From Pyropia yezoensis (Eukaryota; Rhodophyta; Bangiophyceae; Bangiales; Bangiaceae): DNA of 64,000 nucleotides. The position numbers were made by a program, and so were the translations under genes. The stretch spans positions 7,580,545 to 7,644,544 of the forward strand of contig CM020620.1 of the NCBI GenBank assembly GCA_009829735.1, read 5' to 3'. Shown here one piece after another: positions 1 through 9,009 of this stretch (position 1 is its first letter; every line of letters begins with the position of its first letter). The notes under the pieces are model-generated. The model had not been told where the DNA came from and did no database searches. It worked only from the letters and a program-made list of their open reading frames with translations.

Positions 1-1683
1 CTCGTTGACCTGGAACTGGGTCCCAGCCGGGGCGATGTACGCTACCGTACCATGCTCATCAATCACCGGCGTCGCCGGTAGCAACAGGTGGCCCTGTTGG
101 TCGACTAGAGGTTCATCCTCACCGGTAGGGGTATGTTCGGTCGCCACCAGTACTGGTGCGGCCTTACGTTCCACCTTCTCTTGCCTCGGTACCGGGGTAA
201 GACTGGGCTTGCCTCCCTCACCCTTGGGCTTCGGGGCCAAGGCGCATTCCGGGTGTAGCACCCGGTAGGCGTCCCCTAGGGACTTGCACATATGCATTAG
301 TCGACTGAAGTTCGTCCGGGCCGTATTGGCTCCCCGTGCGGATATCCGCACGTAGTTGGGTACTCCTGCGAACAGGATGGCCCGTAGTTCCCCTTCACCG
401 TGGGGCTTCCCCAGCTCGTAGTCGAGCTCTTGGATCCGGCGTCCAAACATCTCCTCATCCTCCCAGGACTGGGCGGTGGCAGTGCGAAGGGCCCGATAGT
501 GGTCTTCGCACTTGTCCTCACTGAGGTAGCTGCTAAGCAACTCCTTCAATATACCACGGTAATCCATGGGGGTGGCTGCAACCCTCATTCCCGGCATCGG
601 GGATGCCTGGCGGAGGATGCCTCGAACCCGCTCGTCAACAAAGAACGGGAGGATCTCCAGCGCCAGCCCCTCGCTGACGAGTACCTTGTCTGCGGCTGCC
701 TTGAAGCTAGTCAAGAAGCCGATGACTGCCAACGGGCGTCCGTTGGGGCCCCCGAACATAAGGACTCCCTTCATAAGGGTCTGCATGGAGCGAATCGCTC
801 GGTGCGAGGTCGTACGCATCGATTCCGATACGGCAGTGGATCGGTCCTCCAAACGATAACGTTCGGGAGTCAGTACCGACCTGAAGACTTCGTTGACAAT
901 CTCCGTGTCCGCGTCCTGGATATCCAGTCGCTTCGCCAGTTGATGAGTGAACTCATCGGACTCCAACCGTTTCAGTAAGCTCGCAGTAACCTGCGCTGTC
1001 ATCGCTTGCATCAGTGACGCTGGAACTTCCGGCGTCGGCGCCTTGGGTACCCGAGTTGCCTGGCTTCCGTCGTCGAGGGGGTAATGGGAGACGGTACCGT
1101 CTCCCCCCCTCGCCGACTCTGCTCCGGCGTAAGTGTCCGCCGGACCGTGTCCGCGGAGCTTGCTCTGGGTGCTCCGAGCGTAGCGCTCCGTATGGCTACG
1201 TTCCAACTCACCCGACGAGTCGGATCCATAACCCGCCGTGTCCGGGGGTTGTCCAGGAGTAGCAACACCGGGGTTGACCCTGGTGGCCTCCGAAAGTAGT
1301 CCGGCCGGTTCGAACCGTACCGGTGTGGGGGGGACCCGACGGGGTACCGTCGAATGGCGTGCTGACGTCAGCACCGCCATTGCGTCCTCCGTACGCTCTT
1401 GTCGGGCGTCGAGCCCGGTGAACCGGGCTTCGATGCGAGCCAATGATGCCATCAGGGAGTCTCCTGGTGAAGGTGGCGGCGGCGTGAGGTCGGCAGAGGA
1501 CAGTTGCGGCGGTCCGCCGCCCCCGGCCGTCCGTGCCGTACCAAACGTCGATCCGGCACCGGAGAGCATCGGCGTCTCAATGTTGTCGATCGGGTTACCG
1601 ATCCCGGTTCCCAGGTTCAGCTCCGGGGTCGGCGTCGACGCCGATCCGTCATCTTGAACGTTCCTCGTATCTTGGGTAGACAT
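1..1683 (-). CDS. gag-like polyprotein of the left-edge Ty3 element, partial
   Basis: From an ATG at 1683 the minus frame stays open for 561 codons to the window edge without a stop. The first ~190 residues are low-complexity (Pro/Thr/Gly/Ser), as in many Ty3 gag N-termini. A predicted helical capsid-like region follows (about residues 235-480), rich in Leu, Glu and Arg. I see no zinc knuckle in the visible part; it would lie further left. Identification as gag rests on position (just downstream of LTR and primer-binding site), length and this two-part composition, not on a recognised motif. There are no internal stops, so this copy looks less decayed than the one at the right edge. Confidence 0.65.
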   Translation of the reverse strand, partial: MSTQDTRNVQDDGSASTPTPELNLGTGIGNPIDNIETPMLSGAGSTFGTARTAGGGGPPQLSSADLTPPPPSPGDSLMASLARIEARFTGLDARQERTEDAMAVLTSARHSTVPRRVPPTPVRFEPAGLLSEATRVNPGVATPGQPPDTAGYGSDSSGELERSHTERYARSTQSKLRGHGPADTYAGAESARGGDGTVSHYPLDDGSQATRVPKAPTPEVPASLMQAMTAQVTASLLKRLESDEFTHQLAKRLDIQDADTEIVNEVFRSVLTPERYRLEDRSTAVSESMRTTSHRAIRSMQTLMKGVLMFGGPNGRPLAVIGFLTSFKAAADKVLVSEGLALEILPFFVDERVRGILRQASPMPGMRVAATPMDYRGILKELLSSYLSEDKCEDHYRALRTATAQSWEDEEMFGRRIQELDYELGKPHGEGELRAILFAGVPNYVRISARGANTARTNFSRLMHMCKSLGDAYRVLHPECALAPKPKGEGGKPSLTPVPRQEKVERKAAPVLVATEHTPTGEDEPLVDQQGHLLLPATPVIDEHGTVAYIAPAGTQFQVNE

Positions 1684-1889
1684 AGTCACAATCAGTCAAC
1701 CTCCGAAACAGTCACCACGAATAGGAGAGCGAGGGGGTAGTTGGGGGAGAGTAACCGTACATCGCAGTCAAACGCAACCACTCAAAACAATCAATAGATC
1801 GCAGCACCACGAGTACAAGAAAAGGACTGGATCCTTATCCGTGTGCCAGGGCCGAAGACGGCGTCACCACAAGGGTTACGGAGACTTGT

Positions 1890-1906
1890 CCCCTGCTGCT
1901 CCACCA
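1890..1906 (-). promoter_or_regulatory. Primer-binding site of the left-edge Ty3 element
   Basis: The minus strand reads TGGTGGAGCAGCAGGGG one base after the LTR end. The plus strand, CCCCTGCTGCTCCACCA, has the form of a tRNA 3' end including CCA. The same 17-mer adjoins the LTRs at 13360 and 58989. Confidence 0.85.
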
Positions 1907-1907
1907 A

Positions 1908-2271
1908 TGTAGCACAATAGGGTATCCGCTGCACGTCCACTCTCAGGGAACACTCACCAGGGGGGATCGGCACCAACGTCACCGGGAGGACAAGGTTGCT
2001 GTCCTTGGAGCGCAAGCCACGGGACCAAGATGGGAGCGCAAATGGGAGGGGTTTGTTGTTCTACCTTGGCCGGCGGTGGATTCGCCGCCGGCCCCCTCGT
2101 TATAAACCCTCGGAGACACTACTAACTACCCTCCACCCCAAGATGCAAGTCCCGCTGGTCATACGTAACTTATAGATACCGTAACCAGTACGGACTCCCA
2201 AATTGAAAGTTAAGGGTTAGAAGTAGCCCCCCTAATATTAGGATCACAATACGGACAACCATATTGCTACA
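1908..2271 (-). repeat. 5' LTR (364 bp) of the left-edge Ty3 element
   Basis: It is bounded by the perfect 7-bp inverted ends TGTAGCA...TGCTACA. A near-identical copy lies at 18239-18600. Inside are a 9-bp-stem hairpin (2068-2076 with 2085-2093), present in both copies, a TTATAAA-type AT stretch at about 2099-2106, and a 12-bp palindrome CCTAATATTAGG at 2231-2242 that the other copy has lost. Confidence 0.92.
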
Positions 2272-2750
2272 CCGCCCCTGCTGCCCTAGGCTGCTGCAAA
2301 AGCGGCTGTGCACTGCCGCTGCCGCGGTTCGGCGCTGCCGTCGGTGCCGCTGGGCGCTGCTGCTGCCGCGGCTCAGCGCCGGCGCCGCTACGGTTGAGCG
2401 CTGCCGCTGCTGCGGCTGGGCGCTGCTGCCGCCGCCGGCTGGTGCCCGTGCTGCGGGGGGCTGCCAGTGCCCCGTCTGGGCGTTGCTAGCGCCGTGGCTG
2501 GGTGCTGCCGCAAAAGCGGTTGGGCCCTGCCGCCCCTGCGACGGCTGCCGCCGCCGGCCGCCGCCCCACCGCCTTTCCGCCCCACCCACTGCCGCCCCCG
2601 CTAGTCACTGCCGTCCCCATCTGCTGGCGTGCCGGTTTGCGCTGCGCCCCGCCGGCCAGCTGCTTACGCCGTCGCCGCTGGGCGCTGCAGCTGCTGCTGC
2701 CGCCGGCTGCGGCCCCATGAGCCCTGACGCCCTCGATAGGCACCACTGAT
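2272..2750. other. GC-rich triplet-like low-complexity DNA, no gene seen
   Basis: The stretch is dominated by imperfect GCTGCCGCTGCTGCGG-like units with a 3-base rhythm. Several frames stay open only because of this composition and give Ala/Arg/Pro/Gly-rich translations without domain structure. No coding call is justified. Confidence 0.6.
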
Positions 2751-2756
2751 GCTGCC

Positions 2757-3180
2757 GGCTTGTCGGCCGCGCCGGACACGACGGCATCGCGTCATCGCTT
2801 CGCCCACCCCCTTCCCCCTCTTATGCCGTGCTTTCTCCCACCCCATCTCGTACAGCTGGCGTCGAGGACCGCAGATGCTGAGAGCGTGCCGGCCGCGCCG
2901 GCCATGACGGCCGCGCGTGATCCCTTCCCACCCACCGCTCCCTCTCTTCGTACCGCGCTTCCCCTTACCCCATGTTCAGCTAGTGTCGGGCGCTGCTGAT
3001 GCTAAGGGTGCGCCGGCCGCGGCGGCCATGACGACCGCGCATCGTCGCTACTCCCACCCCCTTCCCCCGACTTCGCCTCGCTTCCCCCCACCGCATCTCT
3101 TACAGCTGGCGTCAAGCGTAGCTGCTGCCGAGGATACGCCGCCAGCGTGCGCGGCGGCCGCGGCGGCGGCCATCGCGGCC
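2757..3180. repeat. Tandem repeat, ~125-bp unit, about 3.4 copies
   Basis: Each unit runs from a GCCGGCCGC-rich block through a pyrimidine-rich centre (CCCACCCCCTTCCCCC-like) to a CAGCTGGCGTC-like block. The last block recurs at about 2853, 2977 and 3103, giving spacings of 124 and 126 bases. The units have diverged considerably. The period is not a multiple of three and frames change between units, so a repeat protein is unlikely. Confidence 0.75.
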
Positions 3181-3507
3181 GCCACCTTTACTATCCGCCT
3201 GTTGAGAGCTCTCAGCAGCGCTGCCTTACGGCGGCGCCGCCTGGTCAGGTAGAGAGTGAAGAGGGGGGGTGGATGAGTGTGGCTGGTTGACCAACTCCCC
3301 CCCCTCGTCTTGTCACGGACCGGCGCCCCATCGACCGCCCGTACTTCGCGCGTGCCTGCGGTCGGGTGGTCGATGGGCATCCGCGACGAGTGCATGACTG
3401 TGGCGGATGCCATGTAAGAGCTGGTTTCTTCCCCCCCCGCCGGCCCCTCCCCGCTGCGCGGGAAGGGGAAAGCACCCGCCTGCTCGCCTTGGGCGTGCTA
3501 CGCCTAC

Positions 3508-3624
3508 CTTCATGACGGCGTCGTCGACGAACATCGGCGACGCGGCAACACCTCCCTTCGCCGTGTACGCGACGCCCTTGACCCCCCTCGCTGTGTTCTT
3601 GTTCTTGTAGTGCCAGAGGCTCAT
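3508..3624 (-). CDS. Possible first exon of a small unrecognised gene
   Basis: An ATG at 3624 opens a short minus frame of normal, non-low-complexity composition (begins MSLWHYKNKN, includes GVAASPMFVDDAVMK). It reaches a consensus-like donor, AAG|GTAGGC, at 3507/3508, beyond which the translation turns into Arg/Gly/Pro-rich noise. The contrast on the two sides of the GT is the only evidence for an exon. I could not choose an acceptor and do not recognise the peptide. Confidence 0.2.
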
Positions 3625-3789
3625 GCCGCGCTTCTTTCTTTTGTGAGCCTGGAGCACAAAAGCTGAACCCGCGCTGTCGTGAGACAAAAAAGCAAGGCAG
3701 TGGGAGAGAAGGAAGAAACAGATAAACATACGCGCAGAGAATGCACGCCGAACAGTACGAAGACCGAGCAGATGAAATCGTCAAGCCTA

Positions 3790-4125
3790 TCAATTCTCTT
3801 GGAATGCTGGCGCACCCACGCACTCGGCACGGACCATCCCCTGAATGGCGGCAGCGACGCTGGGAAGCAGTGATGATAGTTCCTCAATGGGGATATCACA
3901 ACACAGCCAGTCCGCCACCTGTGCGGCGCAAAGCGAGCCGGACATCAATGCAAACCCACGCACATGGTGACGGGCCGCACCACATACAAAAAAAGCTGTC
4001 AAGCGGGGATCAGCGTCGCTCACGTCGGTCACACAAAACAATGCCCTTGACACGCGGTGCGCGATCTGCTCAGGCGTCATGCGAGAAAACGTCGCACTGG
4101 AAAAAGAGGGAAGCAGCACTGTCAT
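3790..4125 (-). CDS. Hypothetical protein, 111 aa (alternative to the plus-strand ORF at 4079-4387)
   Basis: ATG at 4125 gives an ordinary-looking 111-aa product with Cys-rich spots (ALFCVTDVSD, FFVCGAARHH, DWLCCDIP). It has no motif I recognise. The frame is open much further upstream, through 4740, but that part crosses the retrotransposon LTR end at 4454 and so cannot belong to the original gene. Its third codon positions coincide with those of the overlapping plus-strand frame, so GC3 cannot decide which strand is real. Confidence 0.3.
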   Translation of the reverse strand: MTVLLPSFSSATFSRMTPEQIAHRVSRALFCVTDVSDADPRLTAFFVCGAARHHVRGFALMSGSLCAAQVADWLCCDIPIEELSSLLPSVAAAIQGMVRAECVGAPAFQEN

Positions 4126-4387
4126 TGGCGCCCGTGATCCCGCCGGCCAAGACGACACAGACTCCCCCGAGCCCGAGCCCGAGTCGGCCGGCGGCTCGCG
4201 ACCCGCCACCAATCCCCCCGCACGTGCCCCACGCGTCCTCGACTTCCGCGAGCTCACTGCGCCGGGTGTCCGCGACCCGACCCGCGGCGACCTCGTCGCC
4301 GCCAAAACCGCCTTCCTCAAGGCTGCCGAGGCTGCCCTCGAGAGGCTGCCGTTAGCCGTGCTCTGCTGGGCGATTGCGCGGGTGTAG
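4079..4387 (+). CDS. Hypothetical protein, 102 aa (alternative to the minus-strand ORF)
   Basis: ATG at 4079, stop at 4387. An acidic, Pro/Glu-rich first half is followed by a helix-prone C-terminus (RVLDFRELTAPGVRD, then AAKTAFLKAAEAALERL). Codon use is very GC3-rich, as in the confident genes here. It ends 66 bases before the retrotransposon insertion at 4454. It overlaps the minus-strand candidate by 47 bases; at most one is likely to be real. Function unknown. Confidence 0.3.
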   Translation: MRENVALEKEGSSTVIGARDPAGQDDTDSPEPEPESAGGSRPATNPPARAPRVLDFRELTAPGVRDPTRGDLVAAKTAFLKAAEAALERLPLAVLCWAIARV

Positions 4388-4453
4388 GCGGACCGGTAGT
4401 TACCACCCGCTGATGGAACTCCGTCGACGCCCGCAACAACTCGGGACACGACG

Positions 4454-4922
4454 TGTGGCAAAAAACACTTACACACAAGGCACTCAAGTTGGGGCGGTGT
4501 ACAAGGGCTGCCTCCCGTGTCGGGGGAACCGGAAGAAGTGCAAGTCGCACACACTCTGTCCCTGTTGTGGGGCAAACCCCCCACGGACAAACAAGAGGAT
4601 GGTGTGTGGTCCAACAGTTTCTTGGTCGGGACGGGGACGCAGGGCCAAGCCCCGCTGTCCCTCCCCGTATCCCCCCAGAGTCCCCTCAGAATCTCGCCAC
4701 TCAGAATCTCCCACCCCAGCACCTGCCCACCGGGCCACACGAAAATTCAAGACGATAAATGCAGAAAACCCTCAAATCCAAGTTGGATTTACTACTAAGC
4801 TAAAAATCCCAAACTTAGGGAATACGCACCCAAATGCAGGGGGAGGAACGGATCAGGCTAGTGGCCTGCCGCCCCTCGCATGGCACGTGTTGCCCCCGTA
4901 CCTGGGGGTCAATACTGCCACA
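4454..4922 (-). repeat. 3' LTR of the 9.4-kb chromovirus
   Basis: 469 bp, ending in perfect inverted heptamers TGTGGCA/TGCCACA. It matches the LTR at 13360-13828 and the solo LTR at 43143-43611. Confidence 0.95.
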
Positions 4923-4934
4923 CTCCCCTCTCCT
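4923..4934 (-). promoter_or_regulatory. Polypurine tract
   Basis: The minus strand reads AGGAGAGGGGAG directly before the 3' LTR. This is the expected plus-strand priming site and confirms minus orientation of the element. Confidence 0.8.
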
Positions 4935-5259
4935 CAGCTCCGACCGACCCGGTCGGCCCTGTGAGGGGGTGCGTAAGCGCACGCCTCGGCGTCGGGGGCG
5001 CGACTTGCGGTCCCCCCTTGAGTACGTAACGCGGATGTGGAGGCGGTCACGTTGACCGCCCCTCTCCTCAAGCTTGCCCACTCGGCAGCTTGCTCTCCCC
5101 GGTTCTCACTTCACCATCCCACCACCTCCCCTTCGCCTTCCACTGGGCCGCTCCACGCTGGGGAGGCCACCCGTCTACCCACGATCCGAGTCCCCCTCAA
5201 CTCGAGGCGGGTCTCGTGCCGCTGTAGCCAGGGCGTCTCTCCCCAACTTGGGGAGAGCC

Positions 5260-7203
5260 ATGGCGACCCCGGGGGTGGAGACGGACTCTCTCGACGAACG
5301 TATGGAGGACACCTCCTACGGTGCAGCGCCCGCCGGGACTTCCGGCGGGGGCTCCGCGATCGCTCCGGGGGATGGGACTCCCGCGTCACCCGGCTTTGGG
5401 TTCACGGCGGGATCTCCCCCGGAGGCGGGACAAGTTGTCCCGCGTGAGACCTTGGGGCGGTGGTTTTACCCGGCTTGGCCCCTATATGAGGAGGGGTTGA
5501 CTGTTCTTCGCTGTGGCCGACTTGGCGCAGCGATGGGTCGGGTATGGGACCGCCTACGGGAGAAGCTTCCCCGTAGGGTCGGGTTCCCTGTCGGCTTCAG
5601 GACGGACCAGTTTGCCTTCCTGCACGACGAGGAGGTCGAAGACGTACAGCGGGCCAAGGCCATGGTGGACCGCGCGGGAACTATCCTGGGTCCCGGCGAC
5701 TTGCCGACCTTTACGTGGGACGCGGTGGCAACTCGCCCCCCGTACCTTCACGAGGCCGATCCGCACACTCATCACTTTGATGTGCGGATGGAGAAGGACT
5801 TCCGGCGAGGTCCCTACTTGGTGACCTCGGCTCAACTTGAGTTTCCTCAGCAGTCTGCTGCCAGTAAGGAGCAGTACTATCCGAAGAAGCCCGAGTGGTG
5901 GCCTCAAGTTGAGGTCCCCTATGGGCTCCCGGCGTTGCTGCCACGGTTGCTTAACCACTTCGGATCCGATATGTTGATGGCTGGCCCTGATCACCTGGTG
6001 TGGGCCATGTTGGCCACCCAGTGGCTCCTCGAGGTCATGTCGACCTGGGTGTCTTGTGTTCAGCAGCGGGGGATGCTCTGGCATCTCCCCCTCCGGCTTA
6101 TCCAAGGTTTGGAACGGCTCACCCCTCAGCTAGTTGCTGAGGGGTGCTCATCAGGACAACTCACTCTACTTGAGGAGATGCTCAGCCTCCACAAGTTTAT
6201 CGAGTGGGAGAGCATCGAGCACAAGTTGCGCCGCCCCACTCGTGGGCCCAAGGACGATGGCGCACTTCGCCAGTTCTTATGGGCCGCTCGTGAACTTCAC
6301 GACGGCCGTGTGGTCCTACGAGAGGGGTTGGGCATCGGGGACTACCCGTATTCCCCGGGGGTGGATCGCCACACTGCGCCACCCCCGGACAAGGCCATAG
6401 TTATGGCCGTGCCCTCACATGATGACCATATGACTCAACCCACTGCGGGGGGCCCAAGTCGGGGTCGCAGTTACACCCGGGTCCCGCCACCTCGGCGTGC
6501 CCCTCCGCTTCCTCCTGTCCCCTACCAGCCGCACGGGGACATCCCGAATAGCGTGGCCGTTGCGTCGTCCACCCCGGTGTCCCCCAACTTGGGGGCCACC
6601 CTCCTGACGGTATACCCCAAGTTGGTGTTACCGCCCACGCCTCTAACCTCAGAGATGATGATCACCACGATGGTGCGCACCATTTCCTGGTTGGCCGCGT
6701 CGACCGCAACCCTTCAAGCTTCCGAGACTCCTCAACTTGAGGAGCGCGTTCGTAATGCAGTGGCGACCGCGAGTTGCGAGTCGGTGGCGGAGTTTATGAC
6801 GGCCGAGTTGGCTCGCATTGGGGCTATTATGCCCCAGCCAGCCCCACTTGGGCGTGGCAAACGTCGTGCGAGCCGGGCATACTCGCCTCCTCGCCGTCGT
6901 CGCCGACGCTCGCGGCGCTCTCCCTCCGTGTCGGAAGACGAGTTGTCTGACTCCGTCTCGGAGTCCTCGACTCAGTCAGAGTCGAAGTCGGTCCGGCGTC
7001 TGCGTCGCCAACTTGCGCGCAAGACTAAGCAGAAGAGCAGCCGCGGTCGTCGCCACTTGCGCGACCATGAGGGGCGCGACGGGTCCGACTTGGAGCCGCC
7101 GGCTCCTCCGACTGGTGGGGAGCGTTATCGCCGGGGGTCTCGCCGCTCGCCTCCTCGTGAGGGCGAGGGCCGTGGGGTTGGAGAGTCTAGCATGCATGCC
7201 TAG
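5260..7203 (+). CDS. Antisense accessory ORF of the chromovirus, 647 aa, unrecognised
   Basis: It lies inside the element but on the strand opposite to gag and pol, convergent with pol (111 bases between the stop codons). The frame is open from 5074, but 5260 is the first ATG and has a good context (GCCATGG). I see three parts. An N-terminal ~80 residues are low-complexity. A folded-looking core (about 80-380) is rich in Trp, Tyr, His and Leu. A linker leads to a strongly basic, SR/RS-rich tail (about 531-647) with a run of six Arg, an acidic Ser-rich patch (SEDELSDSVSE) and another basic stretch. The tail suggests nucleic-acid binding or nuclear location; that is inference. I recognise no family. 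It is uninterrupted while gag and pol are damaged, and it carries the same CAASTTG palindromes as the rest of the element. Antisense ORFs at this place are known in some plant Ty3 elements, but I cannot say this one is homologous to them. Confidence 0.75.
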   Translation: MATPGVETDSLDERMEDTSYGAAPAGTSGGGSAIAPGDGTPASPGFGFTAGSPPEAGQVVPRETLGRWFYPAWPLYEEGLTVLRCGRLGAAMGRVWDRLREKLPRRVGFPVGFRTDQFAFLHDEEVEDVQRAKAMVDRAGTILGPGDLPTFTWDAVATRPPYLHEADPHTHHFDVRMEKDFRRGPYLVTSAQLEFPQQSAASKEQYYPKKPEWWPQVEVPYGLPALLPRLLNHFGSDMLMAGPDHLVWAMLATQWLLEVMSTWVSCVQQRGMLWHLPLRLIQGLERLTPQLVAEGCSSGQLTLLEEMLSLHKFIEWESIEHKLRRPTRGPKDDGALRQFLWAARELHDGRVVLREGLGIGDYPYSPGVDRHTAPPPDKAIVMAVPSHDDHMTQPTAGGPSRGRSYTRVPPPRRAPPLPPVPYQPHGDIPNSVAVASSTPVSPNLGATLLTVYPKLVLPPTPLTSEMMITTMVRTISWLAASTATLQASETPQLEERVRNAVATASCESVAEFMTAELARIGAIMPQPAPLGRGKRRASRAYSPPRRRRRRSRRSPSVSEDELSDSVSESSTQSESKSVRRLRRQLARKTKQKSSRGRRHLRDHEGRDGSDLEPPAPPTGGERYRRGSRRSPPREGEGRGVGESSMHA

Positions 7204-7314
7204 TTGGCAGCTGCCTTTGTTGTGAGAGGGTGAGGGTTAGGGCTGTAGTTAAAAGCTACTCTGCGTACCACTTCGACTTGAAGCACTCTCTTGGCACTGT
7301 TACTCAGCCTTCCC

Positions 7315-9009
7315 TCACGATGAGGGAGGGCTGTTAGGGTCTATCTCATTCCGGGCACAGTATGCCCGGACCTTCTCAGCGGAAAGGTCCTCCACATACT
7401 CCCACGTATCATCCTTGGCTTTGTAGCCAAACCAACGCACCCTCAACATGAGGCGGTCAATGTCCTCATCCCAGCCGTGGTCGATGAACTTATCGAACAC
7501 GTACTCCTGCGGGCCCTGTTTGGCCGCAGGCAGTGAGGGGAGGCGCCACGCTTTCAACGCACGCGCCCAAGCTGGGTCGCCTGCAGGCGGTGGTGCAACT
7601 TTGACCACGTCCTGTCCGTTCACTGTGCGGACCCCATCGTCACTTTCGAAGGTGAAGCGCCGCCCATCAGTACGAAGGACCTGGTACGGCCCCTTCGTCT
7701 GGAATACCAACTTACCCCCAGTTGGGGTGTGTGAGTGGACCAATACCCAGTCACCCTGTTCGGGGACATGCTTGGCGTTGCGCACCCTTTTGTCAAAGGT
7801 ACGCTTGTAGCGCTTTTGTGCTTTGTCCATCTCAGCCCTGACTTTAGGGATGAGGTTTTCAAGCCTAGCAGCGAACTCCGCCTTACTCTCAGTAGGAGTA
7901 GGCGTCCTGCCACCATCCTCCCTAGTTGGCAGCGACCGCCGCACAGCAATAGACCGCACGCGACGGGGGGTCATAAAAGCGAGGGGTACTTCCCCGGTAG
8001 ATGAGTGAACCTGCGAATTGTAGGCAGTCGTAAGAATAGAAATGTATTGGTCCCACGTTTTCACGTGCTCACTCACATAGTGGCGCAGCTGCCTAACAAT
8101 AGTTCTGTTGAAGCGCTCCACCTGCCCATTGGTTTGTGGGTGGTAGGGGGTGGCATAGTTTGCCCGCACCCCCAACATATCCAGCACTCCCTGAAACAGT
8201 ACAGACGCAAATTGCGGTCCATTGTCCGATAGTGTACTATCCGGAATGCCATACGCGGCAACCCAGTGATCTAGGAAGGCTGACACGACCGACATGGCCG
8301 TGATCTCTGCCAGTGGGATCGCTCGCGTAAGTTTCGTGAAGCGGTCACAGATAACCAGGAGGTACTGGTTGCCCTCCTCGGTCACTGGCAGCGGCCCAAG
8401 GATGTCCATCGCCAACGCGGCAAAGGGCTCCTTGGCCGGGAACAATAGCATAGCCGTAGTAGGCCGCCGTTCCATCAGACGTTTCTGTGCACAACTTGTG
8501 CAGGCAGCCACCCAACTGTAGATGTCCACCACCATGGACGGCCAGTAGTACCAGGTCCTGAGGGTCTGGTGCAGTTTACTAGACCCCGGGTGTCCACCTG
8601 TGGGAGCGTTCTGCTCCCTCTCAAGGATACTGTCCTTGAGGGATGCGGGGACGACAAGTTCTTCGGTCCCCTGGAATACCCCCCTCCTCATGAGGAGGCC
8701 ATCGTCTCCCAGAAAGAACCGCGTCTCCGCCACTGTGTCCAGTGTATCCCTGTGCGACTTGCAGAAGGGATCCTCGGCCTGGGCCTTCACCACCTCGTCC
8801 AGGGACAGGGGCAAGTACTTCTTGTTCCCTGGCGCCTCGGGGTTCAACGCCTGACCCGAGCGCGTGACTACCCCCACGATGGGGATGTCCTCATCGACTG
8901 GGTTAGTGTCCAGCCCCTCGGTAGGTACCCGAGAGAGGCCGTCGGCAAGGGCATGTTGCCTGCCAGGTCGGTACTCAATATCAAAGTTGAAGGGTGCCAG
9001 TCGCACCCT
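7315..9009 (-). CDS. pol, second part: integrase with chromodomain (after an in-frame amber codon)
   Basis: This continues the same frame as the RT part, separated by a single TAG at 9010-9012. It opens with the end of RNase H and the LAPFNFDIEYRPG motif typical of Ty3 elements. Next come an HHCC zinc-binding region (GHPGSSKLHQ then CTSCAQKR) and the integrase catalytic triad (D in LAMDILGP, D in DNGPQFAS, E in HPQTNGQVERF). The basic C-terminal part ends in a chromodomain (YVFDKFIDHGWDEDID, LRVRWFGYKAKDDTWEYVEDL). Integrase inserts the cDNA; chromodomains of this class are thought to steer it to methylated histone H3. The codon before the chromodomain and the stop at 7315 look normal. Confidence 0.9.
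   Translation of the reverse strand, partial: RVRLAPFNFDIEYRPGRQHALADGLSRVPTEGLDTNPVDEDIPIVGVVTRSGQALNPEAPGNKKYLPLSLDEVVKAQAEDPFCKSHRDTLDTVAETRFFLGDDGLLMRRGVFQGTEELVVPASLKDSILEREQNAPTGGHPGSSKLHQTLRTWYYWPSMVVDIYSWVAACTSCAQKRLMERRPTTAMLLFPAKEPFAALAMDILGPLPVTEEGNQYLLVICDRFTKLTRAIPLAEITAMSVVSAFLDHWVAAYGIPDSTLSDNGPQFASVLFQGVLDMLGVRANYATPYHPQTNGQVERFNRTIVRQLRHYVSEHVKTWDQYISILTTAYNSQVHSSTGEVPLAFMTPRRVRSIAVRRSLPTREDGGRTPTPTESKAEFAARLENLIPKVRAEMDKAQKRYKRTFDKRVRNAKHVPEQGDWVLVHSHTPTGGKLVFQTKGPYQVLRTDGRRFTFESDDGVRTVNGQDVVKVAPPPAGDPAWARALKAWRLPSLPAAKQGPQEYVFDKFIDHGWDEDIDRLMLRVRWFGYKAKDDTWEYVEDLSAEKVRAYCARNEIDPNSPPSS

Larger units (their letters stand above)
1..2271 (-). mobile_element. 5' end of a Ty3-type LTR retrotransposon, cut by the left window edge
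   Basis: Reading on the minus strand, the order is LTR (2271 to 1908), one spacer base, a tRNA primer-binding site, a roughly 200-base leader and a long gag-like ORF that is still open at base 1. This is the standard 5' arrangement of an LTR retrotransposon. Protease, RT and the 3' LTR would lie outside the window. The same LTR occurs as a solo copy at 18239-18600, which confirms it as a repeat. The target-site duplication cannot be checked because only one end is visible. Confidence 0.85.

Noticed and set aside
400-978. A 192-codon plus-strand ORF near the left edge
   Set aside because: It lies exactly opposite the 561-codon gag-like minus frame, starts without element context and has no domain; it is a shadow.
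1308-1320. GGTTCGAACC, a tRNA B-box-like word
   Set aside because: Lies within the gag-like frame; no A box or cloverleaf could be drawn around it. The similar GGTTCAAACC at 44990 also lacks a tRNA fold.
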